Shown piece after piece: positions 12,501-22,322 of a DNA stretch of 64,000 nt; the stretch's first letter is position 1, and each line of letters opens with the position of its first letter. Where the stretch lies: positions 1 to 64,000 of the forward strand of contig NZ_JAGRPU010000001.1 in assembly GCF_024606225.1 (NCBI RefSeq), given 5' to 3'. Both the position numbers and the translations under genes were made by a program. The stretch is from Endozoicomonas sp. ISHI1 (lineage in GTDB: Bacteria; Pseudomonadota; Gammaproteobacteria; Pseudomonadales; Endozoicomonadaceae). The notes below the pieces were generated by a model, which was not told where the DNA came from, ran no database searches, and worked only from the letters and a program-made list of their open reading frames with translations.

Positions 12501-13307
12501 AAGTTCTTCCAGGTAGGGTCGCAGTTCACTGGCACCCAGGGCGCAATTCAGGCCTACAGAGATGGGGTTGGCATGCTGAACAGAGTTCCAGAAAGCTTCC
12601 GTGGTCTGTCCTGAAAGGGTGCGGCCGGAGGCATCGGTAATGGTGCCTGAAATCATGATGGGCAATTCATAGCCAAGTTCGTCAAAAAGTTCTTTTACGG
12701 CAAAGATGGCGGCTTTGGCATTCAGGGTATCGAAGATGGTTTCAATCAGGAGGATATCGGAGCCGCCCTCAATCAGGGCAAGAGCTGCTTCCTTGTAGGC
12801 AACAGCCAGTGCTTCAAAGCTGGTGTTGCGATAGCCTGGATTGTTGACGTCAGGTGAGATGGAAGCTGTTCTGTTTGTTGGGCCCAGCACCCCAGCTACG
12901 AAACGTGGCTTATCAGGGTTCTGAGTGGTCGCTGCATCGGCGACCTCTCTGGCTAAACGAGCTGATTCCCGGTTGATCTCCGGTACCAGATGTTCCATCT
13001 CGTAGTCAGCCATGGCAATGGTTGTGGCGTTAAAGGTATTGGTTTCCAGAATGTCCGCACCGGCATCCAGATAAGACTGGTATATCTCCTTGATGATCTC
13101 AGGACGTGTCAGAGAGAGAAGGTCATTATTGCCTTTGAGGTCGCAGTCGTGATCAGCAAACCGTTCACCACGGTAGTCTTCCTCATCCAGTTTGTAGCCT
13201 TGAATCATGGTGCCCATGGCACCGTCGAGCACCAGAATCCGTTTCTCCAATTGCTTTTTAAGAAGGTTTGCTCTTGGAAAGTGTGCTCTTTCTTGACTGT
13301 TAGGCAT
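9600..13307 (-). CDS. metH: Cobalamin-dependent methionine synthase
   Basis: It transfers a methyl group from 5-methyltetrahydrofolate to homocysteine via methylcobalamin. All modules are present and collinear with E. coli MetH: a homocysteine-binding barrel ([14 protein letters not shown]; zinc Cys pair in IGGCCGST), a pterin domain ([11 protein letters not shown]), a cap, a B12 domain with the [11 protein letters not shown] cobalt-ligand motif, and a C-terminal activation domain ([16 protein letters not shown]). The longest frame starts at 13379. I prefer the ATG at 13307 (about 1235 aa), which fits E. coli MetH (1227 aa) better; neither start has a strong Shine-Dalgarno. No cobalamin or SAM riboswitch was recognisable in the 13308-13562 leader. 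The MFS gene lies upstream on the same strand. Confidence 0.97.
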   Translation of the reverse strand: MPNSQERAHFPRANLLKKQLEKRILVLDGAMGTMIQGYKLDEEDYRGERFADHDCDLKGNNDLLSLTRPEIIKEIYQSYLDAGADILETNTFNATTIAMADYEMEHLVPEINRESARLAREVADAATTQNPDKPRFVAGVLGPTNRTASISPDVNNPGYRNTSFEALAVAYKEAALALIEGGSDILLIETIFDTLNAKAAIFAVKELFDELGYELPIMISGTITDASGRTLSGQTTEAFWNSVQHANPISVGLNCALGASELRPYLEELSNIANTYISAHPNAGLPNAFGEYDQAPDEMADIVAEFAESGLVNIIGGCCGSTPAHIRAIAEKMTSIERRQIPEIPVACRLSGLEPFNIFADSLFINVGERCNVTGSARFKRLIIEEDYDTALDVARQQVENGAQVIDINMDEGMLDAKKAITTFLNLVASEPDISRVPVMVDSSKWEVIEAGLQCIQGKGIVNSISLKEGEEAFRHQARLCRNYGAAVVVMAFDETGQADTEARKIEICKRSYDILVNEVGFPPQDIIFDPNIFAVATGIDEHNNYAVDFINATRYIKENLPHAMISGGVSNVSFSFRGNNPVREAIHAVFLYHAIKDGLTMGIVNAGQLEIYEEIPEALRERVEDVILNRNNEATEALLAIAENYRGGSTGQKKVEDLSWREQDVNKRLEHALVKGITTFIVEDTEEARQRAERPIHVIEGPLMDGMNVVGDLFGAGKMFLPQVVKSARVMKQAVAHLIPFIEEEKDGDVQSNGKILMATVKGDVHDIGKNIVGVVLACNNFEVIDLGVMVPCEKILQAAKEENVDIIGLSGLITPSLDEMVHVASEMQRQDMHLPLLIGGATTSRAHTAVKIEPQFQNDLALYVTDASRSVGIATRLMSKELKPRLVEETRAEYEKIRVRHEKRSNKRQLLTYEEAVDNRFDAGWNNYQPPVPTFTGVKVFNDYPLEKLVDYIDWTPFFITWDLAGKYPNILEDEVVGEAATNLFNDARVMLKDLVENKKIAARAAIGFWPAVQVNNDDLEIYTDEDRSDIKTVLHHLRQQNPRPDDKPNYCLSDFVAPKATGLKDYVGGFITTAGIGADELAKTYEDKGDDYNSIMVKALADRLAEAFAEYMHEKVRKEFWCYAPDEVLSNEELIKEKYTGIRPAPGYPACPDHTEKAVLFELLNGEENTGVNLTEHFAMMPAASVSGWYFSHPESKYFGLGKIARDQLASYAERKGMSLEEAERWLRPNLE

Positions 13308-13562
13308 GGGTACAGATTCCGGGCCAGTTCTCTCTATAGCCATGAAACAGGTTGTCAGGCTTTTAGTTTGACGATTCATGACTGCTTGAAGGTATTGTCA
13401 GGAGAGCGATGGTATCAGAAATACGCCTTGGAGTGTCTACTTCAAATTGCACATATCTACTGGAAAAATAAGAGAGTGGCACATAAGAGTAGACTTAAGC
13501 AATCTCGGTGGATTTGCAAAAAGAGACTGGAGCTTCTTTTGTTGTTTTGAAAGTCAGGCTGC

Positions 13563-14762
13563 TTATACTGAAGCCTGAATATTTTCACGGGTATTTTTGC
13601 GAAGACAAAATCCTGCAACCAGGGTGGCTATCATCGTTACGCTGGCAAGCGTCAGTGTTCCCATCTCAGGCAGTGAACTCATCAGTCCACTGACCACTGT
13701 AGCCAGCAACATTTCTATGAAGAAAATCAGGCCAGCGGCGGTGCCTGTATGTTTACTCATGCGCTCGATGGCTCTGGCCTGACATAGAGGCATAAAGAGA
13801 CCCAGACCCAGCTCAAAGACAATGATGCCTACCATGTAACCCAGTATAGAACTGCCATGACTCCACCAGGCAGTGGCAAAGGAAACGTTTGCGCCTGCAG
13901 CCAGAGTGATCCAGGCCAGTCGAGTACTTTTTTCACGCCCTAACCGGTCATTCAATTTAGGGCCAAATGATGCGCTAAAAAGGAAGCCTGCAATGGCCAA
14001 CGAAAAAAGAAATCCATAAAATTTTGGAGCCAGACCTAATTGGCTGATCATGACAAAAGGCCCACCGGCGACAAATACAAAAGCGCCAGAGAATGCCGTG
14101 CCAGTTGCGATTGTGAACCGCAGATAACGCCAGTCAGTTAATACCTCTTTGTAGTCTGAAAGAATAGGGTAGCCAGAACGCTCGGAGGCTTGATGTTTTT
14201 CAGGGATAAGCAGCAGGCTGAACATCGCCATAACGGCCATTGCACCCATGGCCAGAAAGTTGCACCTCCAGCCTGCATATTCTTGAATAAATCCACCCGC
14301 GACGGGAGCCAGCAGAGGGGCTATGGTCAGGCAGGCGCTGATGTAGGACAGCATCCGTACTTCCATTTGGTCTTGGAAGTAATCTCTGGCCAGGATTCGG
14401 GCAACGGCAGTGCCAAAACAACCAAACAGGGCCTGAACAAAGCGTGCGGCTATGAACAGAGCAATGTTGTTGGTCTGCAAAGTGACGGCAGTGGCAAACA
14501 AGTAAAGGGTATAACCTAGCATCAAGGTTCTTTTTCGACCCAGGCGATCAGCCAGTGGACCTACTATCAGCATGGATAGCGAAAAACCCAGCATAAAGAT
14601 ACCGACACTCCATTGGGCCGTTGCACTGTTACTGCCAAAGTACTCTGTAATAGCCGGCAGCGATGGTGAGAATATATCGATAGAGACCGGACCAACTACG
14701 GCAAACAGTGTCAGTATCACCAAGACAGCATTGGAGTGTTTTTCTGTATCTAATGCGCTCAT
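13563..14762 (-). CDS. MFS drug exporter, Bcr/CflA type
   Basis: This is a twelve-helix major facilitator of about 399 residues. It has the family's opening (VSIDIFSPSLPAI), motif A in the first intracellular loop (GPLADRLGRKR) and the APLLAPVAGGFI helix-5 region typical of 14-/12-TMS proton antiporters such as Bcr. It probably expels a small toxic compound; the substrate is unknown. The longest frame begins with GTG at 14780, but the ATG at 14762 has GGAACGAG upstream and is preferred. It is tandem with metH (gap about 255 bp), so co-transcription is uncertain. Confidence 0.88.
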   Translation of the reverse strand: MSALDTEKHSNAVLVILTLFAVVGPVSIDIFSPSLPAITEYFGSNSATAQWSVGIFMLGFSLSMLIVGPLADRLGRKRTLMLGYTLYLFATAVTLQTNNIALFIAARFVQALFGCFGTAVARILARDYFQDQMEVRMLSYISACLTIAPLLAPVAGGFIQEYAGWRCNFLAMGAMAVMAMFSLLLIPEKHQASERSGYPILSDYKEVLTDWRYLRFTIATGTAFSGAFVFVAGGPFVMISQLGLAPKFYGFLFSLAIAGFLFSASFGPKLNDRLGREKSTRLAWITLAAGANVSFATAWWSHGSSILGYMVGIIVFELGLGLFMPLCQARAIERMSKHTGTAAGLIFFIEMLLATVVSGLMSSLPEMGTLTLASVTMIATLVAGFCLRKNTRENIQASV

Positions 14763-15087
14763 GGCTGCGACTCGTTCCACTGAAATTTATGCTTGAAGGG
14801 ATAAGTTTGACAGGCTCACAGGAGTCAATTGATCTCTGTTACAGGGCAAAATCCGCCTGTACCTCAGAAAAAGAGCGCAAAGGGTACAGGCTTGTGAAAA
14901 GGGTAGCAATGGTACAATTCCACATCTGGCTGAGGACTCGCGAAGTATCAGGCAGGCATCGACCGCAATGGGGTATAACCCTCCGAAGTTCAAGTACATG
15001 TCTTTAATACCTGACTGGCCTGCTGGGGATTTCAACATAGCGCCTAATGGCATAGAATATCGGCAGAATGACAAGAGGGTTCTTGAG
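14763..15087. other. Divergent intergenic region MFS / nfuA
   Basis: With the revised starts, about 325 bp separate the two genes. An in-frame extension of nfuA (from 14968) crosses it but shows no family similarity. I see no convincing operator, terminator or RNA. It presumably holds both promoters. Confidence 0.4.
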
Positions 15088-15669
15088 TTGAATATTACAT
15101 TCACGGAAGCAGCACAAAAGTACCTGGTCACGCTGTTGGAGAAACAGAATGTCGAGGGTATTGGTGTGCGCCTGTTCGTTACCCAGCCTGGTACTCCTTA
15201 CGCGGAAACCTGCCTTGCCTACTGTAAGCCGGGTGAGGAGAAGGAAGGGGATCTGATTCTTGAGCTGGAATACTTTAACTGCCGTGTGGAAGGAAAAAGT
15301 GAGCAGTACCTGGAAGACGCCGTTGTTGATTTTTCCGAAGACAAGCTGGGTGGCCAATTGACCATCAAGGCACCGAATGCCAAGCTGCCTCAAGTCAGCG
15401 AAGATAGCCCGCTGGACGAGAAGATCAATTATTTCCTGCAGACCGAAATCAATCCGGGGTTGGCTTCACATGGTGGTGTGGTTTCCCTGGTTGAGATTGA
15501 TGAAGGTGTCGCTGTCTTGCAGTTTGGTGGTGGTTGCCAAGGATGCAGCGCAGTCGATTTAACGTTGAAAGATGGTGTAGAAAAAACTTTGATTGAGCGA
15601 ATTCCTGAGCTTAAAGGTGTCAGGGATGTGACAGATCACAGCATTACCGAGAATGCCTACTTCAAGTAA
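15088..15669 (+). CDS. nfuA: Fe-S biogenesis protein NfuA
   Basis: NfuA carries 4Fe-4S clusters to apo-enzymes, notably under oxidative stress. The N-terminal half is a degenerate A-type carrier domain ([20 protein letters not shown]). The C-terminal half is the Nfu domain with the cluster-binding CxxC in [10 protein letters not shown] place the start at TTG 15088, with AGAGGG eight bases upstream, giving 193 residues. E. coli NfuA has 191 and begins at the equivalent place. The alternative ATG starts at 14968 and 14998 add a tail with no family counterpart. A strong terminator follows, so the gene is probably monocistronic. Confidence 0.93.
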   Translation: MNITFTEAAQKYLVTLLEKQNVEGIGVRLFVTQPGTPYAETCLAYCKPGEEKEGDLILELEYFNCRVEGKSEQYLEDAVVDFSEDKLGGQLTIKAPNAKLPQVSEDSPLDEKINYFLQTEINPGLASHGGVVSLVEIDEGVAVLQFGGGCQGCSAVDLTLKDGVEKTLIERIPELKGVRDVTDHSITENAYFK

Positions 15670-15683
15670 TATTATCTTCAAGG

Positions 15684-15748
15684 CCGGTTTATAGGCTGAT
15701 ATTACTCTGTTTCAGAAAGAGTGTATTAGCCCGTAAGCCGGTTTTTTT
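15684..15748 (+). terminator. Rho-independent terminator of nfuA
   Basis: A long hairpin pairs the CCGG-containing arm at 15684 with the arm ending in CCGG at 15741. Inner pairing is GGCT...AGCC and ACTCT...AGAGT. Seven T follow at 15742-15748. Confidence 0.8.
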
Positions 15749-15985
15749 GTGCACTGGATATGAGCGAAGGTCTAAGTCGTATCATCTGGTATTTATTTAT
15801 ATTATACAATCATATTTGGCTTTTTGGTTATTGTTTGCAAAACTCATTTCAAATTTTGAGATTGAATAAAAACGAATGATTAGTTGTTAATTAGCTCGGA
15901 TTTATCACTGAGGATATGACTTTTTTTTGCTTAAGTTGTTCAATTAACTCATTATTTTCGCTGGAAATTTACGGATTGGTATTCA
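15749..15985. other. AT-rich leader before greB
   Basis: About 237 bp, very AT-rich, including a run of eight T near 15920. It presumably carries the greB promoter. No ORF or structured element was found. Confidence 0.35.
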
Positions 15986-16471
15986 ATGAAATCGAATCTT
16001 ATTACTCAGGCTGGCAAAGAAAAGCTTAAAAAAGAATTGCATTACCTCTGGCGGGATAAGAGACCTAAAGTAACTCAGGCGGTTTCTGAAGCAGCGGCAT
16101 TAGGTGACCGAAGTGAGAATGCTGAGTATAAGGAAGGTAAAAGGCTGTTGAGAGAAATTGATCGAAGAATTCGCTTTCTCACCAAGCGGCTCGACATTGT
16201 AAAAGTAGTGCATTATTCACCGGAACAGGAAGGTAAAGCCTTTTTTGGTGCCTGGATAGAGCTTGAAAATGAGGAAGGAGAGATTCTTCATTGCCGGATT
16301 GTGGGGTCTGATGAAATTGACGTCAAGCGTGGGCACATAACCGTGGACTCGCCAATGGCAAGGGCTTTAATCGGCAGGCAGGTTGATGATGAGGTTATGG
16401 TCAGGACGCCGGAAGGAAATAAAGTCTGGTATATCAATAAGATACAATATGAACCTTTCCATTCACTTTGA
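15986..16471 (+). CDS. greB: Transcript cleavage factor GreB
   Basis: GreB enters the secondary channel of RNA polymerase and stimulates cleavage of backtracked transcripts. The 161-residue length is close to E. coli GreB (158). The N-terminal coiled coil has the conserved tip GDRSENAEYKEGK, whose acidic residues reach the active site. The C-terminal FKBP-like domain has EGKAFFGAWIELENEEGE and SPMARALIG. YLWRDKRP near the start favours GreB over GreA. The ATG start matches the family; the Shine-Dalgarno is weak (GGAT). Confidence 0.95.
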   Translation: MKSNLITQAGKEKLKKELHYLWRDKRPKVTQAVSEAAALGDRSENAEYKEGKRLLREIDRRIRFLTKRLDIVKVVHYSPEQEGKAFFGAWIELENEEGEILHCRIVGSDEIDVKRGHITVDSPMARALIGRQVDDEVMVRTPEGNKVWYINKIQYEPFHSL

Positions 16472-16594
16472 TGGCTTTGTCGGCTCCTGACCTTGTAATC
16501 AGGGTGAAAAACCTGTTGCCGTATTTTTACCTAAGATGGTTTTTGGGTGTATAACGGTCGGCCATAAACGTATAACATAATACGCCATTTTTTC

Positions 16595-17023
16595 TTGGTG
16601 TTTCTGGCTTTTCCAGTAGATAAAAGACCTGTGAAGCGGTACAAACAAGCCATACTGTCAAATTTTTTCGTTGCTCAGATTATCAAACCCTGTGGCTCCC
16701 AGTATATGCATTTGGTAGAAGCCAATCTTGATATTGAGTCTCGCTCTGACCGGACACTGTGTACAGAAGTATTACACGGTGCGTATCGTTACGAAGTGTT
16801 AACCAATCAACTGCTATCGGAAATATGCCCCATATGTGCTGCTATTTTAGATAGAAGAATCAGTAATATGCCAAAAAGCCGGAAGGTTTCTTCCGGCTTT
16901 CTCGGTGAAGTGGGTATGGAAGCGCCAGAGTCGCAGATGGATCTGTTATCTGTTTTGAAAGTAGAGAGTGGAGAATCTGAGACTGACGAGGTGACGCAAG
17001 GGTATCAATTTGATTTATTTTAA
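16595..17023 (+). CDS. Hypothetical protein, doubtful
   Basis: A reading frame of up to 142 codons opens at a TTG without a clear ribosome site. An internal ATG at 16705 (about 106 residues) is an alternative start. The middle has a CPIC pair and the end is acidic (ESGESETDE). I recognise no family. An 11-bp perfect hairpin at 16875-16900, which looks like a minus-strand terminator for the DAHP synthase gene, lies inside it and argues against strong coding constraint here. Confidence 0.3.
   Translation: MVFLAFPVDKRPVKRYKQAILSNFFVAQIIKPCGSQYMHLVEANLDIESRSDRTLCTEVLHGAYRYEVLTNQLLSEICPICAAILDRRISNMPKSRKVSSGFLGEVGMEAPESQMDLLSVLKVESGESETDEVTQGYQFDLF
16873..16900 (-). terminator. Terminator hairpin downstream of DAHP synthase
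   Basis: AAAGCCGGAAG and CTTCCGGCTTT form a perfect 11-bp stem with a GTTT loop. On the minus strand the stem is followed by more T (A run at 16873-16877). It lies 167 bp past the DAHP synthase stop. Confidence 0.6.
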
Positions 17024-17027
17024 AGGT

Positions 17028-17060
17028 TTCTGACACAGTCATAACCTGACCATGTCAGAC
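17028..17060 (-). terminator. Weak hairpin just past DAHP synthase stop
   Basis: TCTGACA at 17029-17035 can pair with TGTCAGA at 17053-17059. The T tract on the minus strand is poor, so this may only pause polymerase before the stronger hairpin at 16873-16900. Confidence 0.3.
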
Positions 17061-17066
17061 TGTTTA

Positions 17067-18143
17067 TTATTCTGCAATTCTCGCAGGAAGCACGTTTTTC
17101 AGCTTTTCTCTCATATCACGCAGGGTTTTCTCCGTCGTTTCCCAGTCAATGCAAGCATCAGTGATGGATACACCGTATTCCAGATCTTCCAGATTTGCAG
17201 GCACCTTCTGGGCACCCCAGCCAATGTTACTCTCAATCATTAGCCCTACAACAGACTTGTTGCCTTCGATAAGCTGGTTGGTGACGTTTTCCATAACCAG
17301 AGGCTGAAGCGCTGGATCTTTGTTAGAGTTAGCATGAGAACAATCTACCATAATGTTTGGCATAATGTCGGCATTCTCAAGTTCCTGCTCGCACAGGGTT
17401 ACGCTGACAGAGTCATAGTTGGGCTTGCCGTTACCACCACGGAGAACGATATGACCATACTTGTTCCCCTTGGTACGGGTAACAGCTACCTGACCATTGC
17501 CATCAATGCCCAGAAAACGATGAGGGTTAGCTACGGAGTTCAGAGCGTTAATCGCTACTTCCAGACCACCGTCTGTACCGTTTTTGAAACCCACAGCTGA
17601 AGACAGGCCACTGGCCATTTCACGATGAGTCTGAGATTCAGTGGTACGAGCGCCAATGGCAGACCAGGACACCAGATCCTGCAAATATTGAGGGGAAATA
17701 GGGTCCAGGGCTTCGGTGGCAGAAGGCATACCCAGCTCAGCGACATCCATCAGCAGGCGACGGCCAATGTGCAGGCCTTCTTCAATCTTGAAGGAATCAT
17801 TGAGGTGTGGGTCGTTAATCAGGCCTTTCCAGCCAATAGTGGTTCGTGGCTTTTCAAAATAGACGCGCATGACCAGATAGAGAGTATCGCTTAGCTCGTC
17901 TGCCAGTTTCTTCAGACGCCCGGCATAATCCATGGCAGCTTCAACATCGTGGATAGAGCAGGGACCTACCACTACAAACAGACGATGATCCTTGCCATCG
18001 AGAATGTTGCGGATAACTTCACGGCCTTCGGAAACGGTACGCTCAGCAGCTTCGCTCAAGGGAATTTCACTTTTCAGCTGCTCTGGAGTGACCAGTAAGT
18101 CCTGAGATTCAATGTTCAGGTTTTCAATTGGTAATATGGCCAT
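17067..18143 (-). CDS. aroG: 3-deoxy-7-phosphoheptulonate synthase (DAHP synthase)
   Basis: This is the first enzyme of the shikimate pathway, condensing PEP with erythrose 4-phosphate. It is a class I (alpha) type, recognised by VVVGPCSIHD, the PEP-site motif KPRTTIGWKGLINDP, GARTTESQTHRE and the metal-ligand region DCSHANSNKD. From the ATG at 18143 it has 358 residues (E. coli AroG 350); GAGAG lies upstream. A GTG at 18179 would add 12 residues. Which aromatic amino acid inhibits it cannot be read reliably, so the isozyme letter is tentative. Confidence 0.93.
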   Translation of the reverse strand: MAILPIENLNIESQDLLVTPEQLKSEIPLSEAAERTVSEGREVIRNILDGKDHRLFVVVGPCSIHDVEAAMDYAGRLKKLADELSDTLYLVMRVYFEKPRTTIGWKGLINDPHLNDSFKIEEGLHIGRRLLMDVAELGMPSATEALDPISPQYLQDLVSWSAIGARTTESQTHREMASGLSSAVGFKNGTDGGLEVAINALNSVANPHRFLGIDGNGQVAVTRTKGNKYGHIVLRGGNGKPNYDSVSVTLCEQELENADIMPNIMVDCSHANSNKDPALQPLVMENVTNQLIEGNKSVVGLMIESNIGWGAQKVPANLEDLEYGVSITDACIDWETTEKTLRDMREKLKNVLPARIAE

Positions 18144-18340
18144 TGATTGCGCTCTCAATTTTGATTGTTGCTCCCTCACGGGTTTGCGCCTGAGATTGCC
18201 TGCCCGGGTAAGGATAAGTCGGACTTGCAGGGATCAGCGACGGTCGTCCACTCTAATCAAGAACCATGGTTGCTACAACCCCATGAATAATAATTTTGCT
18301 TAATTTTAAGTCGTTGCAATTATTGTAGAATCTTGTTGGC

Positions 18341-19111
18341 TCATATCAGATAGTGAATACCCAGTACCAGCAGAATAATAGCAAGAATCATGCGCATGAC
18401 TTTTTCTGGCAGGTACTTGCCAATTTTAGTGCCAAAATAAATGGCCGGTACAGAGCCGATCATCAGGCTTCCCAGGAGGTTAAAGTCCACATTGCCCAAG
18501 AGTGTATGACCGAGACCAGCGACAAGGGTCAGTGGTACTGCGTGGGCCAGTTCAGTGCCGACTACTCGCACAGGAACCAGTGTGGGGTATATCAGTAAGA
18601 GAATCGCTGTGCCAAGTGCCCCGGCTCCTACAGATGACAGAGTGACCAATACGCCAAGCACCATCCCCATTAACACTGTAAAGTATTTCAGCCTGTTTCC
18701 GGACAGGATTTTGCGGTTGTAAAACTGCAATTTGCTGAGTTTGTTGCTAAATATAAGCACCAGCGCTGTCAAAGTGAGCATAAAGCCAAGGCAGGTAGTA
18801 AGTATCGGGCTATAATGATCGCTTCCGGTGAAAAGATATTTCAACAGGAATACTGTAGCCAAAGTGGCTGGAATACTTCCCAGGCACAGGAGCTTTACGA
18901 GTTGCCAGTTAACACTTTTTTGTTGGTGATGAACCCAGACGCCGCTGACTTTGGTCAGGGCGGCATACAACAGGTCCGTTCCTATTGCTATGTGGGTCGG
19001 AAATCCGAATAAAAGGAGCAGTGGAGTCATCAGAGACCCGCCTCCTATGCCGGTTAAGCCAACGGCAAAACCCACGCTGGCACCCGCTGAAATGTAGAGC
19101 AATGTGTCCAT
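18341..19111 (-). CDS. TSUP family (TauE/SafE) anion exporter
   Basis: A membrane protein of 256 residues with about eight hydrophobic helices. It has the two family signatures, GLTGIGGGSLMTPLLL in the first half and LSSVGAGALGTAILLL in the second. TSUP proteins move sulfite, sulfonates or related anions. The ATG at 19111 is used; the frame extends one TTG codon upstream. It is transcribed divergently from cysB, about 200 bp away. This suggests, but does not prove, CysB-controlled sulfur traffic. Confidence 0.85.
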   Translation of the reverse strand: MDTLLYISAGASVGFAVGLTGIGGGSLMTPLLLLFGFPTHIAIGTDLLYAALTKVSGVWVHHQQKSVNWQLVKLLCLGSIPATLATVFLLKYLFTGSDHYSPILTTCLGFMLTLTALVLIFSNKLSKLQFYNRKILSGNRLKYFTVLMGMVLGVLVTLSSVGAGALGTAILLLIYPTLVPVRVVGTELAHAVPLTLVAGLGHTLLGNVDFNLLGSLMIGSVPAIYFGTKIGKYLPEKVMRMILAIILLVLGIHYLI

Positions 19112-19291
19112 CAAATATGGTCTAAAGTTATAAGTAGCTCAGGCGATGTTTGAAATCATGATTAAAGCTGCATGATTCGCTGGTAACTGTAGCGACCGGC
19201 TTGTATTCTTGGAAGTAATTAAATGATATTCTCTTATGCCGCTATGAACTAAGAGTACTCATATTTTTTTCACACTATGGGTAGACGTTAG

Positions 19292-20284
<993 letters not shown>

Positions 20285-20313
20285 CTTTTCTATCCTTTGA
20301 AGCGGCAGCTGCA

Positions 20314-20595
20314 TCACGCAGCTTGCCGGTTCAGTACTTCCTTGACCAGCTTGAAGTAAACTGTGTAAATTTTCGGTTCCTGACCTTCTTCCTCGACCAC
20401 AAAGAAGGGGGCCTTGTTCACTTTGTAGAATTCGGCCAGACGAGCCCCTTCGCTTGAAGCATCACCTTCTTTGGCGATCAGTACCTGGTCAATTTTCCCA
20501 AAGTGGCCGGAGCTTTCGAGCCGCTCCAAAACTTCGCTGCATTTTTTGCAGGGGCTGCCATCTGCCATTATTTTTTTGACCATGGTGATCTTCAT
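20314..20595 (-). CDS. Small thioredoxin-like protein with CxxC
   Basis: A 93-residue cytoplasmic protein with SPCKKC near residue 15, followed by an alpha/beta pattern and a VNKAPFFVVEEEG segment containing the cis-proline-like AP typical of thioredoxin folds. This suggests a glutaredoxin- or thioredoxin-like redox protein. The substrate is unknown. The start is the ATG at 20595 with AGGAGA six to seven bases upstream. It converges on cysB, whose end is 29 bp away. Its position next to cysB is suggestive of sulfur or redox metabolism. Confidence 0.7.
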   Translation of the reverse strand: MKITMVKKIMADGSPCKKCSEVLERLESSGHFGKIDQVLIAKEGDASSEGARLAEFYKVNKAPFFVVEEEGQEPKIYTVYFKLVKEVLNRQAA

Positions 20596-20667
20596 CAAGA
20601 GTCTCCTGTAGGTGGCTTGCGGTTTATTTTATTACGAAAATGCTGTTTTTTCTTCGCCCATAGTTCT

Positions 20668-22068
20668 TTACCTGCAGAAAGTCTCGAGAGCTGTCATCAG
20701 GTTTTTAACCTTGGTTATGGATTCCTGATACTCTTGATGGCAGTCTGAATCTGCAACAATGGCTCCTCCACCCCAGCAGTGAAGTTTTTGATTCTGGGCA
20801 ACCAGAGTTCGGATGGTAATGCTGGTATCCATCCTGTCGTTGCAGCTGATATAGCCTATTGCTCCGCAGTATACATTCCTGGCAACAGCTTCAAGTTCAC
20901 GAATGATTTCCATGGATCTGATTTTAGGTGCACCGGTGACTGAACCGCCCGGGAAGGCAGATTCCATCAACTCAAGAATGCTGTGTTCCTGACTGAGTTC
21001 ACCGGTCACTGTGCTGACCAAATGATGGACATTAGCATAACTTTCCAGTTCAAACAGTCTTGGAACGTTAATGCTTCCGGGTTTGCAGACTTTACCAAGA
21101 TCATTTCTCAGAAGGTCAACAATCATCAGGTTCTCAGAGCGATCTTTTTCGCTGGCCAGTAATTCTTCAGCGTGGGCGAGATCTTCTTCAGGTGTTTTAC
21201 CACGAGGTCTTGTACCTTTTATGGGGCGAGTTTCTACCTTGGAATCAGTCACTTTTATAAATCGCTCCGGCGAGTGACTCAGGACAGTAACATCAAGATG
21301 GGAGAGGTAAGCAGAATAGGGCGCGGGACTGACTTTTCTGAGATATTTGTAGGCCTGCCAGCAATCGCCATGATATCGACTGGTGAATTCCTGAGTCAAA
21401 TTGACTTCATAGGTATCACCGGCAAGTATGTAGTCCTGCACTTTCTTAAAGGCCGATTCATACTCTGCTTCATTGATGGTGGTAGAAAATTTTTCCTGCA
21501 GTTGGAATGGCGCCGCACTCTCGGGCTTTGCTTTGTTATGAATGCGAGCAACAATGCTTTTCCGGTCATTGTCTGGCATATCAGGGTGACTGAAAAAAAT
21601 GGTTTTTTGCTGTTGGTGATCGGAAATAATGGCCCAGTGGTAGAGGCCTACACTCATTAAAGGCACTTCCAGCTGTCGCGGCTGAATTTTTTCTGGCTCG
21701 GTCAAGCCACATAGTTCATAACCCCAGAATCCCAGTGCACCACCCGTGAAGGGTAAATCAGGATGCTCCACTTTTGACATGGTGGCCAGTAAATCATTCA
21801 GAATCTTGAACGGGGATTGATCACTCTGAATCCGACTTTCGCCGGATAGACGATTGATGGTCTTAGTGTGGTAATTGCCGTCAACAGTAACAACGGCCCA
21901 GGGGTCAGCCGTGATAATGTCATAGCGATTGTGTTGCTCTTTTGTGAAAGAGGGAGAACAGCTGTCAAGATAACAGGCCCAGGGTTGCGCGGTAAAAAGC
22001 TCGAAATAAGGGCTGGAGTCACTCATGTACTCCAGTTCAACGATGAATAGCTCTTTCATAGAAGGCAT
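20668..22068 (-). CDS. pabB: Aminodeoxychorismate synthase component I
   Basis: It aminates chorismate to 4-amino-4-deoxychorismate for folate synthesis, using ammonia from PabA. The 466 residues show an N-terminal anthranilate-synthase-I-like region (GGALGFWGYEL) and a chorismate-binding domain with ETRPIKGTRPRG, DLLRNDLGKVC, PGGSVTGAPKIRSMEII and CGAIGYIS. The lysine in PIKGT is the PabB hallmark; anthranilate synthase has Ala there. The ATG at 22068 is used; ATGs at 22059 and 22026 are possible. No pabA or pabC is adjacent. Confidence 0.92.
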   Translation of the reverse strand: MPSMKELFIVELEYMSDSSPYFELFTAQPWACYLDSCSPSFTKEQHNRYDIITADPWAVVTVDGNYHTKTINRLSGESRIQSDQSPFKILNDLLATMSKVEHPDLPFTGGALGFWGYELCGLTEPEKIQPRQLEVPLMSVGLYHWAIISDHQQQKTIFFSHPDMPDNDRKSIVARIHNKAKPESAAPFQLQEKFSTTINEAEYESAFKKVQDYILAGDTYEVNLTQEFTSRYHGDCWQAYKYLRKVSPAPYSAYLSHLDVTVLSHSPERFIKVTDSKVETRPIKGTRPRGKTPEEDLAHAEELLASEKDRSENLMIVDLLRNDLGKVCKPGSINVPRLFELESYANVHHLVSTVTGELSQEHSILELMESAFPGGSVTGAPKIRSMEIIRELEAVARNVYCGAIGYISCNDRMDTSITIRTLVAQNQKLHCWGGGAIVADSDCHQEYQESITKVKNLMTALETFCR

Positions 22069-22244
22069 GAAAATCCCGGGTCAGATCAGACGCGCATTCT
22101 ACCTTCAGAGTGTTGTCGGCGCTACGGACTTTTCTGCTGTTTTATTGTTCAGGAGTGCTTTTAAGAGGCGAGTCGGGCTCTCAGAAAGCAGTTTTAGTTG
22201 ATTTAGAAGCAATTTCTCTGGCAAGAATATTTGCCAATTACTGG

Positions 22245-22256
22245 ATTGTTAACAAT
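22245..22256. promoter_or_regulatory. Palindromic operator 1, ATTGTTAACAAT
   Basis: A perfect 12-bp palindrome 67 bp before the GntR gene. A near-identical copy lies 62 bp further on. From memory, GntR-type propionate regulators of proteobacteria bind ATTGT-ACAAT dyads, so both are likely autoregulatory sites of the adjacent regulator. Confidence 0.65.
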
Positions 22257-22306
22257 AGTCTGTATATTAAAGCTTGACTGATGTATAAATGGCTTTAAAA
22301 AAGAAT

Positions 22307-22318
22307 ATTGTAAACAAT
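22307..22318. promoter_or_regulatory. Palindromic operator 2, ATTGTAAACAAT
   Basis: This copy has intact ATTGT/ACAAT arms with a TA centre. It lies just 4 bp before the ATG of the GntR gene, where a Shine-Dalgarno would be expected; none is seen. A TTGACT hexamer at 22274-22279 lies between the two operators. Confidence 0.65.
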
Positions 22319-22322
22319 TATC

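Noticed and set aside
13308-13562. Possible cobalamin or SAM riboswitch in front of metH
   Set aside because: I looked for a B12-box-like element and conserved SAM-box stems and saw none; a covariance search would settle it.
14968-15087. ATG-started 233-residue version of NfuA
   Set aside because: The extra 40 residues have no counterpart in the family, and the TTG at 15088 has AGAGGG at ideal spacing.
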